Below are positions 1 to 9,440 of a stretch of 64,000 bases of DNA, piece after piece. The stretch comes from Ignavibacteriaceae bacterium (GTDB taxonomy: Bacteria > Bacteroidota > Ignavibacteria > Ignavibacteriales > Ignavibacteriaceae). Position 1 is the stretch's first letter; every line of letters begins with the position of its first letter. The notes under the pieces are model-generated. The model did no database searches. It saw nothing but the letters and a program-made list of their open reading frames with translations, and had not been told where the DNA came from. The stretch covers positions 1 to 64,000 of the forward strand of contig JACAFB010000035.1 in assembly GCA_013388545.1 (NCBI GenBank), given 5' to 3'. The translations under genes and the position numbers were made by a program.

Positions 1-170
1 AGGATGTAAATAAATCGACGTTATTGATTTTATTGCTTCTCATTTTTTTCTCTTATTTTTTTGAAGCAAGATTATTTAAATTTTTAATTAATGTCAATTA
101 ATTTTTCAGAGGTTTCTATAATTAAAACGATCAAAACTGAATCGAAAAACTTTTTTAAATATAAACTAGT

Positions 171-1022
171 ATGAATTTGATAATTAAAAGAGAAGCAATA
201 TCATTAAACGAAGTACAGCTTAAGATGATTATTTCAGGATGGGGACGAGAGAGTGCAGAAAATACCGTGGTCGAAAAAATTACTTATCTCTCTGACGGAT
301 TAAAAGTTAAGGGTTATCTTGCTTATCCAAAAGACATATCACAAAAATATCCTTGCATAATTTGGTGTCGCGGAGGAATTGGAAATTCAGGAGCAATAGA
401 TAAGTTTACTGCGAAAGGAATATTTGGACAGATTGCAAGCTGGGGTTATTGTGTCTTCGCTTCGCAATATCGCGGAAATGACGGTGGCGAAGGTCACGAC
501 GAATTCGGAGGCGAAGACCTGAATGATGTTTTAAATCTGATAAATCTTGCTGATGAAGTTGATTGTGCAAATAAAAATCTTTGGGGAATTGAAGGATGGA
601 GCCGCGGTGGAATGATGACTTATCTGTCATTAACCCGGACAGATATATTTAAAGCAGCAGTTGTGCTTGGCGGTATCGCAAATCTTCGATGCAACTCAGA
701 TGAAAGCAAATTTATGCGCCGGCTTTATGAACAAACAATGGGCAGGTACCAGCATTCCGAATTCAATCGTAAATGCGAATCGAGGTCAATAATAAATTTT
801 CCGGAACAACTTTCGCCGGCAACACCGATTTTGATTGTCCACGGAAATAATGATCAAAGAGTACTGCCCCACGATTCGATTGATCTTTCATACAAGCTGC
901 TTGAATTAAACATTCCGTTCAGGCTTGTAATGCTTGAAGAAGGTGATCATTTCATGAAATCCCACCGTAAAGAAATTGATGAAATGAGAAAAAGTTGGTT
1001 TAACAAATACTTGAAATTATAA
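171..1022 (+). CDS. alpha/beta hydrolase, prolyl-oligopeptidase (S9)-like
   Basis: The 283-residue protein reads as a cytoplasmic serine hydrolase because it has no signal peptide. The nucleophile elbow GWSRGG places Ser144. A late Asp228 (HGNNDQ) and His260 (EGDHFM) complete a catalytic triad in the order and spacing of S9-type or dienelactone-hydrolase-like enzymes. The CRGG stretch near residue 68 fits an oxyanion loop. The family cleaves short peptides or esters; the substrate here cannot be told. The gene stands alone and converges on the subtilase gene. The ATG start has no obvious Shine-Dalgarno sequence, which is common in Bacteroidota-like genomes. Confidence 0.8.
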   Translation: MNLIIKREAISLNEVQLKMIISGWGRESAENTVVEKITYLSDGLKVKGYLAYPKDISQKYPCIIWCRGGIGNSGAIDKFTAKGIFGQIASWGYCVFASQYRGNDGGEGHDEFGGEDLNDVLNLINLADEVDCANKNLWGIEGWSRGGMMTYLSLTRTDIFKAAVVLGGIANLRCNSDESKFMRRLYEQTMGRYQHSEFNRKCESRSIINFPEQLSPATPILIVHGNNDQRVLPHDSIDLSYKLLELNIPFRLVMLEEGDHFMKSHRKEIDEMRKSWFNKYLKL

Positions 1023-1088
1023 AACAAAATAAATGTTTCATTATTGAATTTTAGTCTCTCCCAAATTCACACTTTATTCCTTTTGTAG

Positions 1089-1108
1089 GGACAAGGCTTG
1101 CCTTGTCC
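1089..1108. repeat. REP-like perfect palindrome
   Basis: The sequence GGACAAGGC-TT-GCCTTGTCC is a perfect 9-bp inverted repeat with a 2-base loop. It sits between the convergent ends of the hydrolase and subtilase genes. Its wording (GTAGGGACAAGGCTTGCCTT) resembles small dispersed palindromic elements known from many bacterial genomes. Only one copy was noticed in the window. Confidence 0.5.
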
Positions 1109-1129
1109 GCTAAACTTATTAACAATTAT

Positions 1130-3991
1130 TTACTTCATCAGCACAAGCTTTTTAGTTGAAGTGAAATTTCCTGCTTTTATTTTATAGAGATAAATTCCGC
1201 TTGCCAGATTTGATCCGTCAAATGTTACTTCATATCTGCCGGCTGATTGCTGTGCATCGACAAGATTTGCTACTTCATTACCAAGTACATCATATACTTT
1301 GAGTGACACAAGACTGTTCTGGGGAATCGAATAGCTGATTCTTGTGCTTGGGTTAAACGGATTCGGATAGTTTTGAGAAAGCTCAAAGTGAACTGGCAGA
1401 TTTTCATTCTTCCCATTTTCAACACCAGTAATGATATTCTGATATTTATTCCTCGCTGTAATAATAGAGTTCTGTAGATCAGTCTCATTTGATGCAGCTG
1501 CAATTACAAAAGCAACTGTGATTGAATCACCAACCGGAATCGAATATGGCCCACCGGATGTAACATTAGAAACATCTCCGGGTCCGGCATTTGGTTTAGC
1601 AACTCCACCGGATAATGAATTCCATTTTTCCTGGTCAGTAAAACCATCATAAATACTAAAACCGCCGTCGCCGCCATCATTCTTAATCGCATAGAATCCA
1701 AAATCCTGAGAAGACACAAGTGCAACACCGATATGATGATCAGGAGATCCGCCCTGATGATACACTCTTCCGAAATTGAAAGAAGCATCATATGAAACAA
1801 CATCACCGCTTCCGCTCGAAATCATGTCCCAATCAAAGAACAAGCCTGCAAATAAATTGCTCACTGGTGTGCTGCCATTATTAAGAAAAGTATATTTAAG
1901 AATAATAAAATTGTTGTTTGGACTTTGAGCGAATGAATATGTGTGAAGCTTTGCTGTAATTCCAATTTTGTTTCCACCGGCATTGTTATCATTAAACACG
2001 CTGGTTCCTTCAACATCAGCAACCTGACCGGGGATTGACAAAACAAAAGGTTTCACCACAGAAAAATCAGAATTCTGAGTATTCCCATCCGAACCGCGAG
2101 CCGCATCGGATATTTTTGTAGCAGAAGTTCCAAGTATCAACGCGCCTTCAAAAAGATTGTTTCCTCCGCTTAAATATTGGAAACCGCTTCCCTGAAGATT
2201 ATTTGGATAATCATTGAAACCGTACGTGCCCTTACTGGTAATTGTGATTGAGATATCGTTTCCGGCCTGTGTTGCATAAGTTGGATTTCCAATTGCACCA
2301 ATCCATTCATAATCAGTATAGCTCCCGTCTGAGTAATTTAAAAGAAAAGACAAGTTTGTGTTAGCCGGAGTTGAACTGCTGATCGTAAAAGTAAATCTGG
2401 AAGAATAGTTGTTGAATTCTGTCAGAGTCCCAATAGCTCCAGCATTAAAGCTTCCGTTAACTATAGTTGAATAACTATTTTTTGACTGAAGCGTAACAGA
2501 CAAATTGCTGGTTGGGCTCAGATAGTTTTTAAATGCAATTCCGATTGATACAGTTTCACCAGGTTCGAGAATACCATCATTATCTCCGCCGGGAGCTTCA
2601 TCAGTGAACTGAACATCAAGTAAGCGAACTGAAACAGAATTAATATTATTCAAAGATTTATATGCATTGATTCTTCCCTTGCCCAGTTTGTTTTTATACG
2701 ATGGGTTTGATCCGTCAATATCATCACAGTTAACTCTGATTTGTTCGCCAATCTGAATTGCATTGTAACCAGGAAACTTTGACCATACCAGTGCGGCTAA
2801 TCCGGCAACCAGCGGAGAAGCCATTGAAGTTCCCTGAAGATATGTATAAGTATTGTTCTGCCAGGTTGAATAAATGCTTTCACCAGGGGCAGAAACATCC
2901 ACAGTGTTACCGTAATTAGAAAAAGATGACTTAATGTCATTGCTGTTTGTTGAAGCAACTGAAATCACATTATTATAAGAAGAAGGATAATGATTTGAAG
3001 AACTGTTGCTGTTGCCGGCAGCAGCAACAACCAATGCACCGTTTTGAGTTACATAATCAATCGTTTCCTGTCCAAGAGAAGAATATCCTGCCCCGCCCCA
3101 ACTGCAATTAATAACTTTGGCGCCGTTATTGCCCGCATAATATATTCCTTCATAACCATAGATAATATATGGACCATTCGGCCCGCGCTGATCATCGCGG
3201 CAGGTTTTAACAGCCATAATTCGTGATTTAAATCCGATTGATGCAATTCCTATATTATTATTAGTAACAGCCGATGAAATACCTGCAACGTGAGTACCAT
3301 GATCAGGCCTGTCTTCCATCGGATCATTATCGGGCGTACCACTAAGGCCACCAAAGTCCCAGCCTCTTATATCATCAATGAATCCGTTCTGATCATCATC
3401 AATTCCGTTAGAAGAAATTTCCTCCCAGTTTCTCCATATATTAACTGACAAATCAGGATGATCCCAATCAACCCCAGTATCAATAATACCGATTACAATG
3501 TTTGTGTCGCCTGTAGAAATATCCCAGGCAAGCGCCGCCTGAATTTTAGAAAGGTTCCATTGAGATCCATAGTTAGGATCATTGGGGGTAAAAGATAATT
3601 CATAAACATATTTAGGCTCCGCCCACTCAACTTCGGACGTGCTTCGAATTTTTGAAGAAACGTAAACTGGATCGCTCTTGGAATCATATTCAATTAGTAC
3701 AATTTTCCCCAATGAGGTTGAATGATCATAATATGACTCGGGAAAAAGAACTCTTGCTCTGAAATTTCCGAACAAGCCTGACAAATCATTTAATGATGAG
3801 GGCAAAACGACACTGCCGTCTGCATTTATAGATGGAAGCTGGTTTAATTTTACCACAACTGTGTTTGAAAGATAAAGAACCTCACCATTTCTGATAACCT
3901 CAGTACTGTATTTTGAAGGAAGAAATCCAAGGCTTAATACCGGAACAAAGAAAAGCAGAATCAAAAATATTTTATTGTTCACAGCTTTCAT
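1130..3991 (-). CDS. secreted subtilisin-like serine protease (S8) with type IX sorting domain
   Basis: From the ATG at 3991 (a TTG six codons upstream is also in frame) the protein has 953 residues. It opens with a signal peptide and a propeptide-like segment to about residue 140. The S8 catalytic domain follows with Asp171 (IIDTGVDWDHPD), His231 (DHGTHVAG), oxyanion Asn327 (AAGNS) and Ser389 (GTSMASP). A long beta-rich region follows. The last 80 or so residues are a C-terminal sorting domain (NYPNPFNPS, then GIYLYKI and the final KKLVLMK), which in Bacteroidota directs export through type IX secretion. The role is therefore extracellular or cell-surface proteolysis. The gene lies 45 bases after the hemL stop codon. 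Confidence 0.9.
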   Translation of the reverse strand: MKAVNNKIFLILLFFVPVLSLGFLPSKYSTEVIRNGEVLYLSNTVVVKLNQLPSINADGSVVLPSSLNDLSGLFGNFRARVLFPESYYDHSTSLGKIVLIEYDSKSDPVYVSSKIRSTSEVEWAEPKYVYELSFTPNDPNYGSQWNLSKIQAALAWDISTGDTNIVIGIIDTGVDWDHPDLSVNIWRNWEEISSNGIDDDQNGFIDDIRGWDFGGLSGTPDNDPMEDRPDHGTHVAGISSAVTNNNIGIASIGFKSRIMAVKTCRDDQRGPNGPYIIYGYEGIYYAGNNGAKVINCSWGGAGYSSLGQETIDYVTQNGALVVAAAGNSNSSSNHYPSSYNNVISVASTNSNDIKSSFSNYGNTVDVSAPGESIYSTWQNNTYTYLQGTSMASPLVAGLAALVWSKFPGYNAIQIGEQIRVNCDDIDGSNPSYKNKLGKGRINAYKSLNNINSVSVRLLDVQFTDEAPGGDNDGILEPGETVSIGIAFKNYLSPTSNLSVTLQSKNSYSTIVNGSFNAGAIGTLTEFNNYSSRFTFTISSSTPANTNLSFLLNYSDGSYTDYEWIGAIGNPTYATQAGNDISITITSKGTYGFNDYPNNLQGSGFQYLSGGNNLFEGALILGTSATKISDAARGSDGNTQNSDFSVVKPFVLSIPGQVADVEGTSVFNDNNAGGNKIGITAKLHTYSFAQSPNNNFIILKYTFLNNGSTPVSNLFAGLFFDWDMISSGSGDVVSYDASFNFGRVYHQGGSPDHHIGVALVSSQDFGFYAIKNDGGDGGFSIYDGFTDQEKWNSLSGGVAKPNAGPGDVSNVTSGGPYSIPVGDSITVAFVIAAASNETDLQNSIITARNKYQNIITGVENGKNENLPVHFELSQNYPNPFNPSTRISYSIPQNSLVSLKVYDVLGNEVANLVDAQQSAGRYEVTFDGSNLASGIYLYKIKAGNFTSTKKLVLMK

Positions 3992-4036
3992 TTTCACAAA
4001 TCCTTTCAATTTGTTTTACTATTCGGCAATTATTTA

Positions 4037-5329
4037 TTAAACTTTTATAGCTCTGAGTGATTCATAGTGAGCTTTAATGGTTTTATCCAGATCATCCTTC
4101 GAGTGAGCAGTTGAAACAAACAATGCTTCGAACTGAGCGGGGGCAAGATAGATTCCCTGCTTTAACATTTCGTGAAAATATTTTCCATAAAGTACAGTGT
4201 CTGATTTTACTGCAGACTTGAAATCATCGACGGGTTCTTCAGTGAAAAACATACACATCATCGAGCCAACTCTATTGATCGCATAATTTATTCCCAGAGA
4301 TCTAATATTCTCCTTAAATCCTTTTTCAAGATAAGATGACTTTTCTTCAAGTACTTTGTAAACGTCTGGATTATCTTTGATGAAATTAAGAGCAGCATAA
4401 CCCGCAGCCATTGCAAGAGGATTTCCGCTCAAAGTACCCGCCTGATAAACCGGACCACTGGGGGCAATTCTTTCCATAATTTCCCGTTTGCCGCCAAATG
4501 CACCAACAGGTAAACCCCCGCCAATAATTTTTCCAAACACTGTAAGATCCGGTTTTATTTTCATTAGTTCCTGCGCTCCGCCTGCTGCAACACGAAAGCC
4601 TGACATTACTTCATCAAATATTAAAACAACATTTTCTTCATCACATATCGAACGAAGCTCTTTAATAAAATCATCTTTTGCTGCAACCACTCCCATATTT
4701 CCGGCAATTGGTTCAATTATTATTGCAGCAATCTCTCCTTTATTTGCTGAAATTATTTTTTTAACTGAATCAATATCGTTATAATCAGCAAGCAGTGTGT
4801 CAGAGGCATTACCTTTTGTTACCCCGGGTGAAGTAGGAACGCCCAACGTCAGGGCTCCCGATCCGGCTTTGATCAAGAAGTAATCTGCATGACCATGATA
4901 ACATCCTTCAAACTTTATAAACTTATCTCTACCGGTAAATCCTCTTGCTGCGCGGATTGCACTCATTGCCGCCTCGGTACCGCTGTTAACCATTCTTACC
5001 ATTTCAACGGATGGTACAAGTGAGGCGATAAGATTTGCAATTTTAACTTCGGTTTCATTTGGTGCGCCGAAACTTGTTCCGTTTTCGATTGAGTTTAATA
5101 AAGCTTCTTTGATAAAAGGTGGATTGTGCCCAAACAAATGCGGCCCCCAGCTTCCGATGTAATCAATGTATTCATTACCATCAACATCATATAATTTCGA
5201 GGTGCTTCCTCTTGAAATAAACAAGGGATCACCGCCGACAGATTTAAATGCCCGCACCGGGGAATTAACTCCGCCCGGAATAATTTTTTTTGCTTCTTCA
5301 AAAAGTTGTTTGCTTTTTTCAATGTTCAT
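4037..5329 (-). CDS. hemL: glutamate-1-semialdehyde 2,1-aminomutase
   Basis: This PLP enzyme converts glutamate-1-semialdehyde to 5-aminolevulinate in the C5 route of tetrapyrrole synthesis. From the ATG at 5329 it has 430 residues, the family's usual length; a longer in-frame start exists upstream but adds an atypical leader. The PLP lysine is Lys267 in [14 protein letters not shown], matching Lys265 of the well-studied enzymes. The N-terminal [11 protein letters not shown] block, the substrate-pocket NSGTEA and the FDEVMSGFR motif are all present. No other heme genes are nearby; the neighbour downstream is a secreted protease, so the pairing is probably positional. Confidence 0.95.
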   Translation of the reverse strand: MNIEKSKQLFEEAKKIIPGGVNSPVRAFKSVGGDPLFISRGSTSKLYDVDGNEYIDYIGSWGPHLFGHNPPFIKEALLNSIENGTSFGAPNETEVKIANLIASLVPSVEMVRMVNSGTEAAMSAIRAARGFTGRDKFIKFEGCYHGHADYFLIKAGSGALTLGVPTSPGVTKGNASDTLLADYNDIDSVKKIISANKGEIAAIIIEPIAGNMGVVAAKDDFIKELRSICDEENVVLIFDEVMSGFRVAAGGAQELMKIKPDLTVFGKIIGGGLPVGAFGGKREIMERIAPSGPVYQAGTLSGNPLAMAAGYAALNFIKDNPDVYKVLEEKSSYLEKGFKENIRSLGINYAINRVGSMMCMFFTEEPVDDFKSAVKSDTVLYGKYFHEMLKQGIYLAPAQFEALFVSTAHSKDDLDKTIKAHYESLRAIKV

Positions 5330-5527
5330 AATGTTATAAATAATAACTTTTTTAACTATCAATTATTAAACTAAAATTTAATAATATCTTCAATACAATG
5401 TAAGGATAATAAACTGGTTGAAAAATTCATTATGCCGGAAACAAATATAATTTAAATTCTAAATCCGGGATGAGAACATCAGATCGTAAAATATTCTCTC
5501 AAGGTTGCAGTAAATAGAAAAGCAGCA

Positions 5528-6019
5528 TCACCAGAATACTGATTTAACAGCTGCTGCAATAAAATAGAAAGTCATTATCACAGACAAAATAAGTTTTAAC
5601 ACAATCATAAGCATGCTCAAAATAAAAGTTGCGGCACCTGCTTTTAAAGCCTGAGATTTGCTTTGACCAGCAATAAGTTCACCGATTACCGCACCTGAAA
5701 TTATTCCTGCGATCATCCCCCAGGGTGGGAAGACGAATATCCCGATAAACATTCCGATGAACGATCCCCAAATACCGTATTTAGATGCACCAAAATATTT
5801 TGCGCCAAGTGATGGGAGAATATAATCAAGCAATGTTATGATCAGTGTAAGAACACCAAAAATTATCGTTACAGTCCACGAAGAAGATTCGGGAAAAAAA
5901 ATATTCATTAACAACAAAGCCAAAAAGTTCAGTGGCGGACCCGGAATGCCCGGAACAATGCATCCTATTATTCCGGCAACCGATAAAACAATTGCAATTA
6001 TTAAGACAAGTATTTCCAT
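5528..6019 (-). CDS. DUF456 family membrane protein
   Basis: The 163-residue protein (ATG at 6019; a TTG 11 codons upstream is less likely) is almost entirely hydrophobic. I count four or more membrane segments. It shows the DUF456 pattern: an N-terminal helix followed by GCIVPGIPGPPLNFLALL, then glycine-rich helices (FIGMFIGIFVFPPWGMI and GAVIGELIAG) with small-residue spacing. The family has no established function. The gene stands alone, divergent from the YCF48-like gene at 6130, so the roughly 110 bases between them must hold both promoters. Confidence 0.75.
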   Translation of the reverse strand: MEILVLIIAIVLSVAGIIGCIVPGIPGPPLNFLALLLMNIFFPESSSWTVTIIFGVLTLIITLLDYILPSLGAKYFGASKYGIWGSFIGMFIGIFVFPPWGMIAGIISGAVIGELIAGQSKSQALKAGAATFILSMLMIVLKLILSVIMTFYFIAAAVKSVFW

Positions 6020-6129
6020 TCTTAACCGGTTTTTACTTTTTGAAATATACAAAAATTTGACCCGGCGAAGTAAAGGTAAAACAAATCATTTTTCTTAATT
6101 TTAGCTCTGTAAGAAAACACTAAAAACTC

Positions 6130-7440
6130 ATGTCGTATATGAATAAATTACTATTTACAGTTTTGATTTTAATAAGCACACAACAAAACTATCCTCAGGA
6201 ATTTTGGGAAAGACTTCAAAGCCCGGTTACTGGAAAGCTTAATTCGGTTTTTTTTATTGATTCAATCACAGGCTGGGCGGCGGGTGATTCGGGCACAATA
6301 ATTTACACAACAGATGGAGCTGATAGCTGGACAATTCAGAACAGCGGTATAGTACATAACATTGAAGATATTTTTTTCATTAGCCCCAGCAAAGGAATCG
6401 CTCTTGCCTGGAAAACTGATTCAGCTCCATTTGGCACTATAATACTCAGAACTACAAACGCCGGAATAGATTGGACGAGTAAATTCTACAGGCAAGAAGA
6501 CAAATTTCTTTTTACAGTTTACTTCATCGATTCACTCAGAGGATGGATTGGCGGGAAAACCGGGGACTTCCTTCAGACTACCGACGGAGGCTTGAATTGG
6601 GAGCCTGCAAATATTGATACCGGATTAGGCGGCGGTTTTCCTCCGCTAAGTTTTTCTTTCTATAACGATCAATATGGATTTGCCTGTGGAGGACATATTG
6701 ACATCGCAGGAGTGATATGGAGAACGGTTGACTCGGCAAAAAGCTGGCAACCAAAAATTATTGGCCCCGAGCCGATTGTGCAAATGCATTTTGTGGACTC
6801 CAGTAATGTAATCGGCGTTGGCGGAGACTTTGAGTATGGATCATCTGTAGTAACCACGACTGATGGTGGAAATAACTGGAATTATACTTCCCTTTCAATT
6901 TTCGGAGTTCCTTTTTCTTTGTCTTTCAGAACTCCATCGGAAGCGTGGGTCCCCCTTGGCGCCAAAGGCACTCTGATTTTCACAACCGATACTGCACAAA
7001 CCTGGACTGAGATTTTTGCTCCTGATAGCTGTAAGATTTTTAACCTGATGTTTGCAGATTCAACACACGGTTACGCCGTTGGTGATAGTGGCAGTATTAT
7101 TCGTTATGTTCCGAAAGTAGTAAATGAAATTAATTTGCGAGAAGATTTAAAGCTCACGGGATTTATTTTAGAGCAAAACTATCCGAATCCCTTTAATCCT
7201 GTTACCAAAATAAAGTATCGGATTCCAATCTCAGATACGCCCCGCAATTCTTCTCTGCCAGTAAAACTTAAGGTTTATGACCTAATGGGAAATGAAATTG
7301 CAACTTTGGTTAACGAAGTAAAACAACCTGGTGTTTATGAAGTAAACTTTAATGCCGGTAATCTTGCAGGGGGAGTATATTTCTATAAAATAATTGCGGG
7401 AGAGTTGACTGATACAAAAAAAATGATATTGTTAAAATAG
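6130..7440 (+). CDS. secreted YCF48-like beta-propeller protein with type IX sorting domain
   Basis: The 436-residue protein begins with a signal peptide. It then has repeated units of the YCF48/BNR type, each with a GWAAGDSGTI-like strand followed by TTDGG.NW or TTDGADSW; I count five to six units through residue 325. These repeats build a beta-propeller. The C-terminal 90 residues are a sorting domain (NYPNPFNPVTKI, GVYFYKI, KKMILLK) as in the subtilase at 1130, implying type IX export. The function is unknown; such propellers usually bind partners rather than catalyse. The TAG stop lies inside an 18-bp palindrome. Confidence 0.85.
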   Translation: MSYMNKLLFTVLILISTQQNYPQEFWERLQSPVTGKLNSVFFIDSITGWAAGDSGTIIYTTDGADSWTIQNSGIVHNIEDIFFISPSKGIALAWKTDSAPFGTIILRTTNAGIDWTSKFYRQEDKFLFTVYFIDSLRGWIGGKTGDFLQTTDGGLNWEPANIDTGLGGGFPPLSFSFYNDQYGFACGGHIDIAGVIWRTVDSAKSWQPKIIGPEPIVQMHFVDSSNVIGVGGDFEYGSSVVTTTDGGNNWNYTSLSIFGVPFSLSFRTPSEAWVPLGAKGTLIFTTDTAQTWTEIFAPDSCKIFNLMFADSTHGYAVGDSGSIIRYVPKVVNEINLREDLKLTGFILEQNYPNPFNPVTKIKYRIPISDTPRNSSLPVKLKVYDLMGNEIATLVNEVKQPGVYEVNFNAGNLAGGVYFYKIIAGELTDTKKMILLK

Positions 7441-7455
7441 TATCATATGATACTA
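7438..7455. repeat. 18-bp perfect palindrome over a stop codon
   Basis: TAGTATCATATGATACTA is self-complementary along its full length and includes the TAG stop codon of the YCF48-like gene. It has no U-tract, so it is a poor classical terminator. It could be a protein-binding site for the downstream hydrolase gene, an mRNA 3' stem, or chance. Confidence 0.5.
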
Positions 7456-7612
7456 GATATAAATAATAGTTTATAGTTTCTTCTTTTTTGAAGGACGCGG
7501 GAATGATCTCTTCTGTTGTGTTAATTTCCTTAAAACAAAGCGATATAAAAATTTGATGATAAAACTTACTTGCAAAGAATCATTTCATCAACTAACAAAT
7601 CCGGGATGAACC

Positions 7613-8563
7613 ATGAAAATCTGCACTACAATTCTATTCTTATTAATAAACTGCCTTTCAACACTCGCTCAATTCCCCGACAGCTTTACCGATGGTAAAT
7701 ATTACGAAGTAAATGGCGCAAAGCTCTGGACATTGAGCTTTGGCAAGGGCGAACCATTGTTTTTAATTGCCGGTGGTCCGGGCAATAATCATTATTATTT
7801 AAGAATATTCGATTCGCTTTCAACATCAAACACTCTTATTTATTATGATGCTTTCGGAAGAGGGAAATCTGATACAGCAAAAGTGGTTACCGAGTACACT
7901 CTTGAAAGAGATATTGAAGACCTTGAAGTTTTACGCAAGGAGATGGGCTTTGATAAAATTAACATTCTCGGACACTCGTACGGCGGCGTTGTTGCACAGG
8001 GTTATGCAGTTAAGTATCCGCAAAATGTTTCTCGCCTGATACTTGCAAACTCATTCCACAGTTATTTAATGTGGCAGGAAAACTGCGATAATTCCAATCA
8101 CGAAATTAAAACAAACTATCCCGAAGTATGGGAAGAATTAATGAAGATAAGAATGAAGGGTTTTGTTTCGAGCGATCCTGTGCATTACGAAATTTACGGA
8201 CGCGTACCATACGGATTTTTATATGCATACAATCCCGAAAACTTCAAGCCAGACGGAAGAAAACCATACCCTAATCCTTTGAATGTAAAATTATATTACC
8301 AAATGGTCGGACGAGACGGCGACTTTTTAGTTACAAATGATATCGGCACTTTCGATTACAGAAGACAGTTGAAAGACCTGAAGATGCCGATACTAATTTA
8401 CGGTGGGCGCTATGATCGTGTTGCCGTTCCGCGGATGATGGTTGAGTATAAAATTTACTGTCCGCAGGCAGAGTTTGTCATATTTGAAAAAAGCGGACAC
8501 AACCCGCAGATAGAAGAAACATCCAGACTATTTAAAGTGATAAGAAAATTTCTGGCGAAGTGA
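7613..8563 (+). CDS. secreted proline iminopeptidase-like alpha/beta hydrolase
   Basis: The 316-residue protein starts with a cleavable signal peptide (ending near LSTLAQF), so it probably works in the periplasm. It shows the S33 peptidase pattern: the oxyanion loop GGPGNNHYY near residue 54, the nucleophile elbow GHSYGG near residue 122, a cap region, then an Asp in GGRYDRV and a His in KSGHNPQIE. S33 enzymes remove N-terminal proline or act on related amides and esters. The start ATG follows GGGATGAACC. The downstream 220 bases before slyD contain a strong hairpin. Confidence 0.8.
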   Translation: MKICTTILFLLINCLSTLAQFPDSFTDGKYYEVNGAKLWTLSFGKGEPLFLIAGGPGNNHYYLRIFDSLSTSNTLIYYDAFGRGKSDTAKVVTEYTLERDIEDLEVLRKEMGFDKINILGHSYGGVVAQGYAVKYPQNVSRLILANSFHSYLMWQENCDNSNHEIKTNYPEVWEELMKIRMKGFVSSDPVHYEIYGRVPYGFLYAYNPENFKPDGRKPYPNPLNVKLYYQMVGRDGDFLVTNDIGTFDYRRQLKDLKMPILIYGGRYDRVAVPRMMVEYKIYCPQAEFVIFEKSGHNPQIEETSRLFKVIRKFLAK

Positions 8564-8726
8564 GAGCTTTTTGTCTAAAGATAGCATCCTTCCGCAGTTG
8601 TAAGCACAATCCAAAATTATTAATGTGATTATTGAGCTTTTCAGCAAGCGAAGATTCGCCTGTTTGTCCTGGTATTTCGAGAAGTAAAAAATAAATTTAT
8701 AAAAGAATATTGATCACATCCCGGCT

Positions 8727-8750
8727 GGTTTGCCCCGTGTCCGGCAAACC
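8727..8750. repeat. 8-bp inverted repeat hairpin in convergent gap
   Basis: GGTTTGCC and GGCAAACC are separated by CCGTGTCC. The hairpin lies between the convergent S33 hydrolase and slyD genes. It lacks a clear T-run on either side, so it is either a weak bidirectional terminator or a remnant of a dispersed palindromic repeat. Confidence 0.4.
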
Positions 8751-8787
8751 GCTGACAGATAAACACCAGCGCAATACTAAACACGAA

Positions 8788-9276
8788 TCAGTGATGATGA
8801 TAACCACCGGGACCATGAACGTGTCCGTGTGCAATTTCTTCGGGAGTTGCGTCTCTCACATCAAGAAGATGTAAATCAAACTCAAGATCTTTTCCTGCAA
8901 GAGGATGATTAAAGTTTATAGTAATATCTTCATCTTCAATTTTCGTTATCATAAACTGAAGGTGCTGTCCCTCCGGTGAATGTGCAAAGTACGTCATCCC
9001 GATTTCAAGTTCGGCTTCCGCCGGGAACAGGCTTCGGTTAACTTGCTGAACTGCGCTTTCATCATATTCGCCGTAAGCATCTATGGCTGCGAGCTTAATA
9101 TTCTTCTTACTCCCGATTATCATACTACTAAGAGCTTCTTCAAGACGAGGTAACACCTGCATATTTCCGGTTATAAAAGAAAACGGACCGCCCCTGTCTG
9201 TTGAATCAAGCAGGTTTCCTTCGTTGTCTTTCAAAATATAGTTAAACGTTACAACTTTATTTGCCATTAAAGCCAT
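8788..9276 (-). CDS. slyD: FKBP-type peptidyl-prolyl cis-trans isomerase, SlyD-like
   Basis: The 162-residue protein is a cytoplasmic FKBP with an inserted chaperone (IF) domain. Visible signatures are the opening VTFNYILKDNEGNLLDST, the flap GPFSFITGNMQVLPRLEEAL, the insert-in-flap region around 85-125 and the return strand FNHPLAGKDLEFDLHLL. The tail is histidine-rich (HGHVHGPGGYHHH), a metal-binding feature of SlyD proteins. The start at 9276 is chosen because GGAG lies six bases upstream; an in-frame ATG at 9345 would add a poor leader. The family folds proteins and can handle nickel. Confidence 0.9.
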   Translation of the reverse strand: MALMANKVVTFNYILKDNEGNLLDSTDRGGPFSFITGNMQVLPRLEEALSSMIIGSKKNIKLAAIDAYGEYDESAVQQVNRSLFPAEAELEIGMTYFAHSPEGQHLQFMITKIEDEDITINFNHPLAGKDLEFDLHLLDVRDATPEEIAHGHVHGPGGYHHH

Positions 9277-9380
9277 TGTTACTCCATTTATTATTAAAAA
9301 ATCGGGTGGCATTATACAACTTCTGTCAAGGAAAACCAATTGCAATAATGTTTTTTGCCAGAAGATAAATCATTTAAAAT

Positions 9381-9410
9381 AAAAAGTGGATTACACTGTA
9401 ACCCACTTTT
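9381..9410 (-). terminator. intrinsic terminator of the lysine aminomutase operon
   Basis: On the minus strand the RNA reads AAAAGUGGGUUAC, a short loop, GUAAUCCACUUUU and then a U-rich run. This is a 13-bp stem with one G-U pair, 30 bases after the kamA stop codon. Confidence 0.75.
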
Positions 9411-9440
9411 AAAATATTTTAAGACAAGTAATTCAGAATA

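Noticed and set aside
33-69. TTGCTTC and GAAGCAA inverted repeat with T-rich spacer
   Set aside because: Seven-base arms with a 23-base T-rich loop are weak and likely chance in AT-rich DNA.
4488-4784. 98-codon open frame on the plus strand
   Set aside because: It lies entirely opposite hemL, whose motifs are complete, and its wording is low-complexity; it is a shadow frame.
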